A stretch of 62,505 nt of DNA from a virus. The notes under the pieces were generated by a model. That model was not told the origin of the DNA, did no database searches, and worked only from the letters and a program-made list of their open reading frames with translations. Positions 39,107 to 47,413 of the stretch are shown here, in pieces; within the stretch, counting starts at the first letter, position 1; every line of letters starts with the position of its first letter. The position numbers and the translations under genes are program-made. Location of the stretch: the IMG/VR virus record IMGVR_UViG_3300032223_002350, positions 1 through 62,505 of that record; one strand, 5' to 3'.

Positions 39107-40492
39107 TTACTGAGAAAGTTCAAAGAATTTTTTACTGAGTATAGATTTTTCTTCAAAAGTTAAACTAGAATTATTAGCAGTCTTAAATGTGTTGTTTGTA
39201 TTTGCTTGCATCTGCTGTATTTCTTCTTCTGTTAGTTCAGTCTCATCTATCTTTATTGTGCCATTATCTGTGTCTATCATTGCATTATATGTCATACCAT
39301 CTCCGCCATATCTATTTTTCATGATATGCACTCTGCCTGTTTTATTTATCTTATCTGCTCTTTTTCTAGATAGTGACATAATAAAATCAGCAATCATAAT
39401 CTTGTTATAAGATCCAGCAGCCTTGTCACCTTCTACAATATCATCCTTTGCTCCAGCCCTATTTACTTGAGATACTGACCATATTGGAGTATTTAACTCT
39501 CTTGCCATGCCTTTGACTGCCATATACACATCATCAATCTCATCTTTTACTTCTCCACCAACTCGCTTTGACTTTAAAAGATCAATATAGTCAATAATAA
39601 TGAGATCTGGTTTATGTCCCATATCAGTGCATTTTCTTATATGAGATTCTATTTTATTGACAGTTGTTTTGCCCATTGGAAATTCAGCTATCGTTAATTT
39701 GCCTGGTAGATTTGCTACTGTTTCTTCTACCTTGCTGCGATGTAAATGAACTTCCTTAAAACCAATACTAGTAAATACAGAGTCATATCTCTTGCCTGTA
39801 TAAATATCTGATAGTTCAAGTGTATAATGATTGACTGTGAGACCTTGTTTAACTGCCTTTGCTCCTAAATTTACAAGAAACCAAGACTTACCTGAACCTG
39901 GACCACCGAATATAATACCGAGATCTCCTCTGCCAAGTCCTCCCATTAAATGTTGGTTTATATTTGTCCATGGAGTAGGCACAGCTTTTCTATCATCTTC
40001 TCTATATCTTTGCTCTATGTCTTGAAGATATTCATGTCCTATATTTTTATCTGATCCTGCTTTGAGTGCTGAATCAATAATAACTCTGATATCTTCAAAC
40101 TGCCCCTTTGAAAGAAGATCAACTGAATTTAAAAGTGCCTTCTTTAATTGCTGATTTTTACAGAAGCTTGAAAATTCCTGCTCGATATAAACTTTGTCTT
40201 CATTTGACGTTTTTAGTGCCTCTTTAAGCTGCTCTGCTACTGACACTTTTAAGACTTCATTATCTATCTTCTTGACCTCGATCTGAAGAAATTCGAGTGA
40301 CGGTGTTGTGTGATATTTGTAATAATATTTTAAGATATCTTTGACTATCCACTGTGATGCTGGAGAATCAAACATTTCTGGTTCTACTACGTCATGAATT
40401 GTCTGTAGAAATTCTTTGTGTTTTAAAAGACTTGATAAGACTTTTACTTGAAAACCAGATCCATACGCATTAAGCGTGTTTAATTGTGCCAT
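39107..40492 (-). CDS. DnaB-like replicative helicase, 461 aa
   Basis: N-terminal helical region, then the RecA-type motor: GIIFGGPGSGKSWFLVN (Walker A, about residues 188-204), HYTLELSD (motif 1a-type), LIIIDYIDLLKS (Walker B, about 295-306), and WSVSQVNRAGA plus the arginine-finger region SLSRKRAD. It matches T4 gp41/DnaB-family hexameric 5'-3' helicases. It unwinds DNA at the fork, with the polymerase and SSB encoded nearby. Confidence 0.9.
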   Translation of the reverse strand: MAQLNTLNAYGSGFQVKVLSSLLKHKEFLQTIHDVVEPEMFDSPASQWIVKDILKYYYKYHTTPSLEFLQIEVKKIDNEVLKVSVAEQLKEALKTSNEDKVYIEQEFSSFCKNQQLKKALLNSVDLLSKGQFEDIRVIIDSALKAGSDKNIGHEYLQDIEQRYREDDRKAVPTPWTNINQHLMGGLGRGDLGIIFGGPGSGKSWFLVNLGAKAVKQGLTVNHYTLELSDIYTGKRYDSVFTSIGFKEVHLHRSKVEETVANLPGKLTIAEFPMGKTTVNKIESHIRKCTDMGHKPDLIIIDYIDLLKSKRVGGEVKDEIDDVYMAVKGMARELNTPIWSVSQVNRAGAKDDIVEGDKAAGSYNKIMIADFIMSLSRKRADKINKTGRVHIMKNRYGGDGMTYNAMIDTDNGTIKIDETELTEEEIQQMQANTNNTFKTANNSSLTFEEKSILSKKFFELSQ

Positions 40493-40508
40493 AACTTTTT
40501 ATATGTAT

Positions 40509-41522
40509 TTATTTATATTCTGCTAAATATTTGAAATTTGTAAAGAGCCAAGAAGATAAATTTGTTATACTTTGTCCCAGTTGATCCTCATTATATATCT
40601 CAGTAAACTCTGCTGGATAATATTCTTTCTTTGGGTTATCCATCATATTATTGACCTCTTCTATAGACTCCTCTGGTATATTTGGTTCATCTAAGTCCAT
40701 TAGCTTTTTATTGATCTCAAGCTGACTTCTAAACTCATATATCTTTTTAAGCATTGGAATTTTATTACCTTTGCATTTCTCTATGATATGCTCTAGATCA
40801 ATAGTACTACTTTCTCCTAATTCTGGAAAATGTTTTAGCAAAGTCTTGATGCCTAATCCTTTTACTCCAGGAACATTATCCCCTTTGTCCCCTAATAGTA
40901 CTTTCTGTGTTAGGAAATTATGTGATGTTACTTCATATTCACTAAGCACATCTTTTGGAGAATAGAACTTCTTTTTTGTAGGAGAGTATATGCTGATTCT
41001 ATCTGATGCAAGCTGAAGATAATCACGATCAGAAGACATTATAGTGACCTCTTTTCCTATGCGTTTTGCGATATATCCTATGACATCATCTGCCTCTATT
41101 TTGTCTATTGATAGTAGATCTATAGGAAGACATTTAAGATAGTCCACAAGCCTTATAAGCTGGTTCTTGATAGCATCAGACTCTTCTTCTTGGGAATCAA
41201 ACATATCCCAGTTAGTAATTCTCTTCATACCCCTATTAGCTTTGTATTCAGGGTAGAGGTAACGTTTATTTGTTGAGCTACCTCTACCATCAAATACTAC
41301 TATGACTCGTGTTGGCCTTACCAGTCTCATTCCATACGCCATTGACTTAAGAAATCCAGTTAGCGCTCCTATATGTTGTCCTGCTGGGTTTACATGCTGG
41401 ATCATTGCAAAGGACCTTAAAAAGTTGTTGAGTCCGTCTATTATGAAGACCTTTGAATTTATGCTCAAGTCCTCCTTCTCGTTCGTCAATGAATCGAGGA
41501 TATCTTGGTAATTTGTGGCCAT
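40509..41522 (-). CDS. 5'-3' exonuclease/flap nuclease (T4 RNase H-like), 337 aa
   Basis: KVFIIDGLNNFLRSF (first Asp), VIVVFDGRGSSTNKRYLYPEYKANR-type block (arch region), IEADDVIGYIAKR (metal ligands), TIMSSDRDYLQL, and the helix-three-turn block LGDKGDNVPGVKGLGIKT (about residues 215-232). This is the PIN/FEN fold of T4 RNase H and the Pol I 5' nuclease. It removes Okazaki primers, complementing the polymerase, which lacks this domain. Confidence 0.9.
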   Translation of the reverse strand: MATNYQDILDSLTNEKEDLSINSKVFIIDGLNNFLRSFAMIQHVNPAGQHIGALTGFLKSMAYGMRLVRPTRVIVVFDGRGSSTNKRYLYPEYKANRGMKRITNWDMFDSQEEESDAIKNQLIRLVDYLKCLPIDLLSIDKIEADDVIGYIAKRIGKEVTIMSSDRDYLQLASDRISIYSPTKKKFYSPKDVLSEYEVTSHNFLTQKVLLGDKGDNVPGVKGLGIKTLLKHFPELGESSTIDLEHIIEKCKGNKIPMLKKIYEFRSQLEINKKLMDLDEPNIPEESIEEVNNMMDNPKKEYYPAEFTEIYNEDQLGQSITNLSSWLFTNFKYLAEYK

Positions 41523-41533
41523 GTTTTTAAGTT

Positions 41534-42622
41534 TTATTCTTCTGAATTATCTATCATGCTTGCATTACTATCTTCTTCCTCTACTACATCAAAATCTATA
41601 GATCCAAGTACTGCTAACCACTCATGAGAATGTTCTTTCTTGTACTTTTCAATATCTTTCTTGTCAGTTTTATCATCATTTATGAATCCATGTACTGTCA
41701 TGATCGCCCTTCCAGCCGCTGTAACTCCAGTGATATGATTTTTGTCACAGCTTAACCTTGTTCTTTTTGCAAACTCAACTGTCTTTCCATTCTTGCTGGC
41801 ACTGATCTTATTCGTTCCTGCCTTTGCAATATTACCGAATGTAATTACTAATGAAGCATCAAACCACATTGTATTACCGCCTTTATTCTGGAGAGTTGGT
41901 TGTCCCATTCTCACTTCAGGTTTTGCTACCCAGACCTTATTAATTGCCACGAGTGTATTGGTATATGGTTGACTTTCTTTTCTGGACATGATAATTCTCT
42001 GATTGATAAAATTACCAAACTGCTGACTCATAGCACCCGCATTCCACTCATTATTATTGGAATTTGATTCTATGCTTAAACGACATGGTATAGATCCTAC
42101 AGAGTCCCAGAAGAAGCATATATCATAAGGAAGATTACCTTTCTTCTGCTCATCTAAAATATCCGCCATAAATCCTGCTACGTCTTCTACACATTGCATC
42201 TTTTCTCTGTCAATATATAAAAAGAAACCATTATAATCAACCACTTCTCCAGTTGAACTATCAGCTACTTCATCAAATTGCAACCCCATTGATCTTGCAT
42301 GTTCCCAAGACCATTTCATCTCGGTAATTATAAAGACTGGAAGTATGCCCATTTTCTGAGCCTGTACTGCTGCTTCTAATAATGCTGTGGTTTTTCCAGT
42401 ATCTGAGTGTCCTCGTAAAAGTGTTATATGTCCTATTGGTATGCCTGGGATCTGAAGTGTATCGCTAAAGGCTTTTGATAAAGGTATCCATCTAGTCTCT
42501 TTGAATTTTACAGATGTGCTTGATAGATTTTTGGACTTTTTAAATTTGTCCAGATTAAACTCGCCTTTGATGGCTGTAGAGAGAGCCCCATTGAGGCCCT
42601 CTTTTTTTGTAGCTTTTGCCAT
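41534..42622 (-). CDS. uvsX: UvsX/RecA-like recombinase, 362 aa
   Basis: HITLLRGHSDTGKTTALLEA (Walker A, about residues 63-82), PVFIITEMKWSW (Walker B-like), DICFFWDSVGSIPCR (Walker B/switch) and WNAGAMSQQFGNFI followed by a loop 2-like GQPTLQNKGGNTMWF. It resembles UvsX-type recombinases of T4-like phages more than bacterial RecA. It forms filaments on ssDNA for repair and recombination-dependent replication, loaded with the gp32-like SSB encoded 16 nt upstream. Confidence 0.85.
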   Translation of the reverse strand: MAKATKKEGLNGALSTAIKGEFNLDKFKKSKNLSSTSVKFKETRWIPLSKAFSDTLQIPGIPIGHITLLRGHSDTGKTTALLEAAVQAQKMGILPVFIITEMKWSWEHARSMGLQFDEVADSSTGEVVDYNGFFLYIDREKMQCVEDVAGFMADILDEQKKGNLPYDICFFWDSVGSIPCRLSIESNSNNNEWNAGAMSQQFGNFINQRIIMSRKESQPYTNTLVAINKVWVAKPEVRMGQPTLQNKGGNTMWFDASLVITFGNIAKAGTNKISASKNGKTVEFAKRTRLSCDKNHITGVTAAGRAIMTVHGFINDDKTDKKDIEKYKKEHSHEWLAVLGSIDFDVVEEEDSNASMIDNSEE

Positions 42623-42638
42623 ATAACTTTTATATTAA

Positions 42639-43487
42639 TTAGATATTGAAGAGATCATCGATAGCCTTGTCAGCATCTGTCTTCTTAGTACTCAATGAAA
42701 AAGATTTAGTCTCTTTTTTCTTTGGCTTTTCTTCTTCTTTTTCCCAAGGAAGATCTCCACCTGGTATTTCTGGAGCATTATCTACTACTGCTGGTACTTC
42801 CTGTTTTTCTGATTCTTCTTCAGGATTTAGATGAGCTTGCAATGCTGCTTTCATATCATCATAAGAGTAGTGCTTATATGTCTCTAGAGGATTAGGTTGC
42901 TCTGTAAGCCATTTTTTAACTAGTTTCTCATCATCTGATAGTGGAGTTACTTTGCCACGAACTCGAACTTTAGATTGGTTATAATTTGTACCATTCTGCT
43001 CTGGTGATGTTGTTTCAATAGTAATATCACGACCAGAAATAGGATCTGTGTAATCACCAACATCTTCATCTTCCATGATTGCAAGAAGCTCCATGAAAAC
43101 TTGCTTACCGAATTCCCAAAGCATAACGCCTTTATCTTCCTCTCCACGTACAATGACCGGTACCATGACCCTCATCTTCGGCTCCATCTTTCTTGCCGCT
43201 TGCCAATCTTCTTTTACTGAAGTCTTACGCAGCTTCTGAGTGAACTCTGCTATAGGATCTTTTTCACCAAAGCATGAAGGAGCCATCATTGTCTTGTTAT
43301 TAATTCCATAGTAGATAAAAATCTCCTTAAATGGATTTGTCTTATCAAAAACAGACGGGAGTATTCTCACCGAGTGCTTTCCTACTGCTGCTCTCCAAAG
43401 CGTCTTAGGTTGATCTCCACCTTTTGCGCCTTTTGGGTTCTGTAATGCAGCTAATCGTGCCTTGAGGGCGTTTACATCAATTGCCAT
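42639..43487 (-). CDS. gp32-like single-stranded DNA-binding protein, 282 aa
   Basis: The basic, Ala-rich N-terminus (DVNALKARLAALQNPKGAK) and HSVRILPSVFDKTNPFKEIFI start the OB-fold region typical of T4 gp32-type SSBs. APSCFGEKDP would hold the metal-binding knuckle in relatives. The tail is acidic and ends KAIDDLFNI, like SSB tails that bind partner proteins. A TATATTCTT-type promoter lies 24 nt upstream. Confidence 0.8.
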   Translation of the reverse strand: MAIDVNALKARLAALQNPKGAKGGDQPKTLWRAAVGKHSVRILPSVFDKTNPFKEIFIYYGINNKTMMAPSCFGEKDPIAEFTQKLRKTSVKEDWQAARKMEPKMRVMVPVIVRGEEDKGVMLWEFGKQVFMELLAIMEDEDVGDYTDPISGRDITIETTSPEQNGTNYNQSKVRVRGKVTPLSDDEKLVKKWLTEQPNPLETYKHYSYDDMKAALQAHLNPEEESEKQEVPAVVDNAPEIPGGDLPWEKEEEKPKKKETKSFSLSTKKTDADKAIDDLFNI

Positions 43488-43510
43488 ATTTTAAACTATT
43501 TGTTTATAAA

Positions 43511-43533
43511 AAGAATATAATCATTAAGATTGA
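43511..43533 (-). promoter_or_regulatory. promoter candidate, TATATTCTT variant
   Basis: Minus-strand TCAA-N10-TATATTCTT, 24 nt upstream of the SSB ATG. It is likely a middle-class promoter for the replication genes. Confidence 0.6.
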
Positions 43534-43548
43534 TCTAGAAAAATAGAT

Positions 43549-43971
43549 CTACGAAGTCGCCACTATTTTGTGCACGATTGTATTAAGACGTCTGAACTCA
43601 GAGCCTTGTGTAAGCAGCATAGAATTTCTATATTCTGCCCAATTAATTGGAAACTTATTATCCATCATGCCATTATTAAGGCTTATGATTAGAGTATTAA
43701 GGGCATTTATTGTATAGAGGGTATTTGTTTCTTTCTTTCTGTGAAGTAGGATCGTATTATTAAGCATTCTAGTCTCAGGACCTTCTACTTCAATATTATA
43801 CGTGCACATGTACTCATCCGACTCTGGAGATGCGAGTACGAATATTTTGTTATATAGAATCTTATATTGACTGTTTATTTCAACCAATCTCTCTTCGAGT
43901 CTATCTTTAGAAGTAAAGCTGCAAAAGAGCCTATTCATTAGTGAGTCTTGCGTTAACGTGATCATTATCAT
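43549..43971 (-). CDS. conserved phage protein, 140 aa
   Basis: NTILLHRKKETNTLYTINALN (residues ~72-92; quoted in part) and FPINWAEYRNSMLLT recall a protein found next to replication genes in cyanophages; I cannot name its function. It is soluble, with no metal site. A late-type box lies upstream (43985-43994). The start may be the second or third Met. Confidence 0.6.
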   Translation of the reverse strand: MIMITLTQDSLMNRLFCSFTSKDRLEERLVEINSQYKILYNKIFVLASPESDEYMCTYNIEVEGPETRMLNNTILLHRKKETNTLYTINALNTLIISLNNGMMDNKFPINWAEYRNSMLLTQGSEFRRLNTIVHKIVATS

Positions 43972-43984
43972 AACCTGCTTGTTT

Positions 43985-43994
43985 TTATAAATAT
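43985..43994 (-). promoter_or_regulatory. late promoter motif
   Basis: Minus-strand ATATTTATAA, about 14 nt upstream of the ATG at 43971. Confidence 0.5.
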
Positions 43995-44015
43995 ATACTA
44001 TTTGTTGATAATTTT

Positions 44016-44561
44016 TTATATATAAATTTGTAATTTAATATTTCCTCCTCTATCTTCAATCATCTTTTTTATTTCTTTTTTTGAGTATTTTTTAGATATT
44101 GGAGTGTCACTTAAGTATAAACTTCCACCGACTTCTAGGTTATTAGGCAGAGAGGTTATTTTAGTATTCATTAAATTTAAACTTCCACCGACTTCTAGGT
44201 TATCAGGCAGAGAGGTTATTTTAGTATCTCTTAAGTATAAACTTCCACCGACTTCTAGGTTATCAGGCAGAGAGGTTATTGGAGTGCCGCTTAAATCTAA
44301 ATATCTACCAACTTTAAGGTTATCAGGCAGAGAGGTTATTTTAGTATTCATTAAATTTAAACTTCCACCGACTTCTAGGTTATTAGGCAGAGAGGTTATT
44401 GGAGTGCCGCTTAAGTTTAAATCTCCCACTCCACCATCTTTGATATACTGTTGAATTTTCTTTTGGAGAGCTATAGCATAGTTCTTTTGGCGTTCTTCAG
44501 GAGAACGTCTTGGGACTAATATCTTGTTATCCTCTTTTAAAAAAGAAATTAATTTTATCAT
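44016..44561 (-). CDS. leucine-rich-repeat protein, 181 aa
   Basis: After a charged start (MIKLISFLKEDNK, then RRSPEERQKNYAIALQKKI) come about six repeats of 20 residues, LxL..T.ITSLPDNLEVGGS, the short LRR form widespread in phages. It forms a solenoid for protein binding. Its DNA is a 60-bp tandem repeat, prone to copy-number change. Its first 13 codons are duplicated as a leader upstream of 44558-45304. Confidence 0.75.
   Translation of the reverse strand: MIKLISFLKEDNKILVPRRSPEERQKNYAIALQKKIQQYIKDGGVGDLNLSGTPITSLPNNLEVGGSLNLMNTKITSLPDNLKVGRYLDLSGTPITSLPDNLEVGGSLYLRDTKITSLPDNLEVGGSLNLMNTKITSLPNNLEVGGSLYLSDTPISKKYSKKEIKKMIEDRGGNIKLQIYI
44104..44415 (-). repeat. 60-bp tandem repeat coding for the LRR units
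   Basis: Five near-identical 60-base units; the block CTTCCACCGACTTCTAGGTT recurs with AGGCAGAGAGGTTATT. High identity suggests recent expansion. Confidence 0.85.
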
Positions 44562-44567
44562 GATATT
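44524..44567 (-). repeat. 44-bp direct repeat, copy 1 (LRR gene start)
   Basis: It covers the ribosome-binding region and first codons of 44016-44561. It matches 45311-45354 with one difference. Confidence 0.85.
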
Positions 44568-45304
44568 CCTATTATATTTGTAAATTTATTTATATCACCG
44601 CTGCTTATTTGTTTATCTAAACCATCATATCCGTCTATTCGTCCGTCTTTTAGTACAACTAAAGCTACCACCTCAAGTTTTTTAAATCTCTTAGGGAATG
44701 CTTGTTCTAATCTCACTTTCATGTCTAAAGACTTCACTCTGATATAATAGAATGTAACTTCATTTTTATAATAATAGTCATTGAAATGGTCTGGTGCTTT
44801 ATACGTTGTACACCACGCTGAATCTTTTCCTCCTTTGCAATCTCTGAAAGCAAATTTGGATATTCCTAATTTACGTGAAGCTTCGTGTGTATGAGGAGAC
44901 ATTATTAATAGATCATTATTGTCTACTATTGTTTCATAGTCTGATTCCATGTCTTTAACTGATATGGATTCTCCAGATTTATTTATTTTATCTACTTCTG
45001 ATTTTAAGTCTGCAAAGGATTTAAACTGATTTATATCTTTAGTTTTTGCTTTACCTTTGTTAAGAAACGTATTGTACTCTTCTATACTATTTCTTAGATC
45101 ATCTATATCTGGTTTGTCTTGAATCCATATTTTAGACATCCAGCCTACAAATTTCTTTTGTGGGGTTGGGTCTGCTTTTGTTAATGTTTCAAAATCTGAC
45201 TGAGATAATTTACCAGTATTAACATATTGTTTGGCTTGTTTTATGTTTTCTAGAACAAGATTTTTGTACTTTAATTTTACTGTATTTTCTCTTAATAATC
45301 TCAT
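44558..45304 (-). CDS. WCTT-motif phage protein, 248 aa
   Basis: The core reads DYETIVDNNDLLIMSPHTHEA then KDSAWCTTYKAPDHFNDYY: this P.THEAS...WCTT...F..Y pattern is one I know from phage proteins often encoded beside LRR genes; the biochemical role is unknown. Residues 170-250 form a beta-type tail. Translation is probably coupled to a 15-codon leader whose TGA overlaps this ATG. Confidence 0.6.
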   Translation of the reverse strand: MRLLRENTVKLKYKNLVLENIKQAKQYVNTGKLSQSDFETLTKADPTPQKKFVGWMSKIWIQDKPDIDDLRNSIEEYNTFLNKGKAKTKDINQFKSFADLKSEVDKINKSGESISVKDMESDYETIVDNNDLLIMSPHTHEASRKLGISKFAFRDCKGGKDSAWCTTYKAPDHFNDYYYKNEVTFYYIRVKSLDMKVRLEQAFPKRFKKLEVVALVVLKDGRIDGYDGLDKQISSGDINKFTNIIGIS

Positions 45305-45348
45305 TTTATTTTGTTGTCCTCTTTTAAAAAAGAAATTAATTTTATCAT
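45301..45348 (-). CDS. leader peptide, 15 aa, copied from the LRR gene start
   Basis: MIKLISFLKEDNK plus two residues, then TGA overlapping the ATG of 44558-45304. Its first 13 residues equal the N-terminus of the LRR protein. It lies right after a late-type box. It may set translation of the downstream gene, or simply be what remained after a partial gene duplication. Confidence 0.5.
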   Translation of the reverse strand: MIKLISFLKEDNKIK

Positions 45349-45354
45349 GATATT
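45311..45354 (-). repeat. 44-bp direct repeat, copy 2 (leader peptide)
   Basis: 43 of 44 bases match 44524-44567. Together the two copies bracket the gene 44558-45304, so recombination between them would delete it. Confidence 0.85.
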
Positions 45355-45363
45355 AATAAATAT
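45354..45363 (-). promoter_or_regulatory. late promoter motif
   Basis: Minus-strand ATATTTATTA, 6 nt upstream of the leader-peptide ATG. Confidence 0.5.
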
Positions 45364-45368
45364 TGGGT

Positions 45369-46673
45369 TTAGTCGAAAAAATAATTTTTTGAGTGCTTGT
45401 GTTTTACCCTGAATCCGTCTTCTTCGAGTATCTGCTTGATTCTGATGAGGAACTCCTTGCCGTCCTGTATCGAGTAGTCAAACAGGAAGGCGTCGTAGGT
45501 TATCAGCACCAGCTGGCTTGTCTTTCCTGACATGTACTCCCTAAGCCTCTCTATCTTCTGTACATTGTTTTTGGTCTCTAGATTCTGCACCCAGTAATTA
45601 AAAAGCTTAAGCTTATTCATCTCTGGATTCTTTCTGAGCATTGTGCCTGTTGGAAGTATCAATGAGCCGTCCCTCTTGTATCTCTTCCAGATCTCTTCTA
45701 TGAAATCTCCAAGCTTTGAAAAGAATGGGAATTCCCTATATTGATCTTCTATCCCACCGTACATCTGCTTGAATGTGATCTCTTTTGACTTACTATACTC
45801 CTCGTCTGTCAATTCTTCTTTGCTAAAATATATCTTGCCTAGCTGGGTGTGTATTGATTGATTTTGGTCGTGGAACTCATATCCTATCTGCTGTGCTATA
45901 AGTCTTAAGTGGTATGCATCAAAGTCAAATTCAATTAGGTAATCATATCGTGGAATAAAACATTGTCTAAACTTTTCTGTCTTTGGTATTGCTACGAAAT
46001 TTATGCCATTAAAAGAATTTGTAGGCCTGCCAGTTGTATTATACATATTATAGTATGAATATATCAATCCATCTTTTATAAAGCTGCTTTTTGACTCAAC
46101 AGCATATGCATCGTCTAAATAATCTTCATCTACTGCAATGCCCTGCTTTTCTACCCAACCATATACTTGTGAAGCTCTGTCTAATATGCTATGATCATTT
46201 TCAAGATCAAACAGAGATTGAATTTTATTATAGAGACATTGACATCTTTCATAGTGCTTTGTTATTGGTATAAGTTCATTCACATTTGGCATTGATCCCA
46301 GTCTCATATAAAAATCTCTGTGAACTAGAGTATCACACTCAAGCTTTGACTCATCTATTCCCTGATCCATTCTCGTAAAATTTAAATCCACAGCATTATC
46401 TATCTCGAGGAAATATGAATGGTATTTTCTATCGAGTAGGTAGACCTTTTTATGTGAATTTATAAAGGATTGAATCTGGGCTATTTCTAAGCTGAATCCT
46501 TCGCAATGGTTGACGGAGAATATGTAACCTTTGGTTCCATCATTATAGTAGACCAGTGAGCATCTGGATAGCGCTGGATGCTGTCTATCGGAAGATGATA
46601 CTACTTGAATAAAACAATAATCACTTGGAGTGAGCTTTGAAAGCTGCTCTGGAGTTTCAATGATAAAATACAT
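45369..46673 (-). CDS. short divergent family-A-polymerase-like protein, 434 aa
   Basis: Motif A IEFDFDAYHLRLIAQQIGY (Asp kept), motif B KEITFKQMYGG (Lys, Phe, Tyr-Gly kept), motif C LITYDAFLFDYS (the usual H-D-E is Y-D-A). The region before motif A is about 240 residues with no visible exonuclease motifs. Both metal-binding Asp are present but the Glu is lost, so activity is doubtful or specialised (translesion or primer-related). It lies apart from the main polymerase, next to virion genes. Confidence 0.7.
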   Translation of the reverse strand: MYFIIETPEQLSKLTPSDYCFIQVVSSSDRQHPALSRCSLVYYNDGTKGYIFSVNHCEGFSLEIAQIQSFINSHKKVYLLDRKYHSYFLEIDNAVDLNFTRMDQGIDESKLECDTLVHRDFYMRLGSMPNVNELIPITKHYERCQCLYNKIQSLFDLENDHSILDRASQVYGWVEKQGIAVDEDYLDDAYAVESKSSFIKDGLIYSYYNMYNTTGRPTNSFNGINFVAIPKTEKFRQCFIPRYDYLIEFDFDAYHLRLIAQQIGYEFHDQNQSIHTQLGKIYFSKEELTDEEYSKSKEITFKQMYGGIEDQYREFPFFSKLGDFIEEIWKRYKRDGSLILPTGTMLRKNPEMNKLKLFNYWVQNLETKNNVQKIERLREYMSGKTSQLVLITYDAFLFDYSIQDGKEFLIRIKQILEEDGFRVKHKHSKNYFFD

Positions 46674-46700
46674 TTGTCAAAACCTAATTAATAGGAATGT

Positions 46701-46739
46701 ACGTTATCTTTTGGAACTTTTGCAGTGTAAGTTCTAAGT
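46701..46739 (-). repeat. 39-bp direct repeat, copy 1
   Basis: Imperfect match to 47375-47413 (shared core TTTTGGAACTTTTG and GTTCTAAGT). The two copies flank the ADP-ribosyltransferase-like gene and its terminator. Confidence 0.7.
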
Positions 46740-46743
46740 AAAT

Positions 46744-46770
46744 AAAAAAGGAACCCGAAAGAGTTCCTTT
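46744..46770 (-). terminator. intrinsic terminator
   Basis: On the minus strand AAAGGAAC, an eight-base loop, and GTTCCTTT run into TTTTATT. It ends the transcript of the ADP-ribosyltransferase-like gene. Confidence 0.85.
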
Positions 46771-46792
46771 ATATCTTTTTATGCACAGCTAT

Positions 46793-47347
46793 TTAAACTT
46801 GAGTACATGATATAATTGTGTAATTTTCTTCAGGTTTGATACTCAATACTTTAAATTTTGATTCTTGGGATATTAACCACTCTTTTTCTTTTCTAGCCAT
46901 TTTAATTAAGTATTTAGCCGATTCTTCATCCTCTTCCCCCGATTCAATCCCCTCTTGCATCCAGTTTTCATACCACTTCCAGTAACAAAAACCTATAGGG
47001 TTAATTAATTCCATTATAATCTTTGTACTTTTTCCAAAAGTTTTAGCTATTTTAATGTTTTCAGATAAGCTTATAACATCTCCAATCTTAAATATTTGGC
47101 CTATTTCGGGATTTTTTGATATGTCTCCAAGGTTATAATTTTTTCCAAAGCCTCTATATAAAGATCCATTAAATTTTTCAAGATTAGATTTTATAATTTT
47201 ATTAAGTTCGTTGTTATAATCTGATACATGCTCTTTATCATGAATTAACATATTTAATATTTGAGCATCGTCTTCTGATACATTGTAATTTTCTAATAAT
47301 CCAGCTGTCTTTTGGAATTTTCTTACTTCTTGTAAATTACTTCTCAT
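46793..47347 (-). CDS. ADP-ribosyltransferase-like protein, 184 aa
   Basis: The order R-S-E of arginine-type toxins is visible: LYRGFG with Arg65, ISLSEN...AKTFG with Ser93/Ser95 (the STS-like strand), and Glu154-x-Glu156 in KEKEWLISQESKFKV, the ExE catalytic pair. It thus resembles the ART fold of T4 Alt/ModA/ModB, which ADP-ribosylate host RNA polymerase and other proteins. The position among tail genes would fit an injected virion enzyme. It is framed by direct repeats and has its own terminator, like a cassette. Confidence 0.6.
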   Translation of the reverse strand: MRSNLQEVRKFQKTAGLLENYNVSEDDAQILNMLIHDKEHVSDYNNELNKIIKSNLEKFNGSLYRGFGKNYNLGDISKNPEIGQIFKIGDVISLSENIKIAKTFGKSTKIIMELINPIGFCYWKWYENWMQEGIESGEEDEESAKYLIKMARKEKEWLISQESKFKVLSIKPEENYTIISCTQV

Positions 47348-47374
47348 TATTTTAAGTTTTTTTATTATAATTAT

Positions 47375-47413
47375 ACGTCTTTTTTTGGAACTTTTGTAGT
47401 CTATGTTCTAAGT
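47375..47413 (-). repeat. 39-bp direct repeat, copy 2
   Basis: It overlaps the stop codon of 47408-48106 and matches 46701-46739. This suggests that the material between arose by insertion with duplication. Confidence 0.7.

Noticed and set aside
44104-44454. Plus-strand frame rich in LPPTSRLSGREVI repeats
   Set aside because: It is the complement of the 60-bp LRR repeat; the minus frame gives a recognised LRR and the plus one does not.
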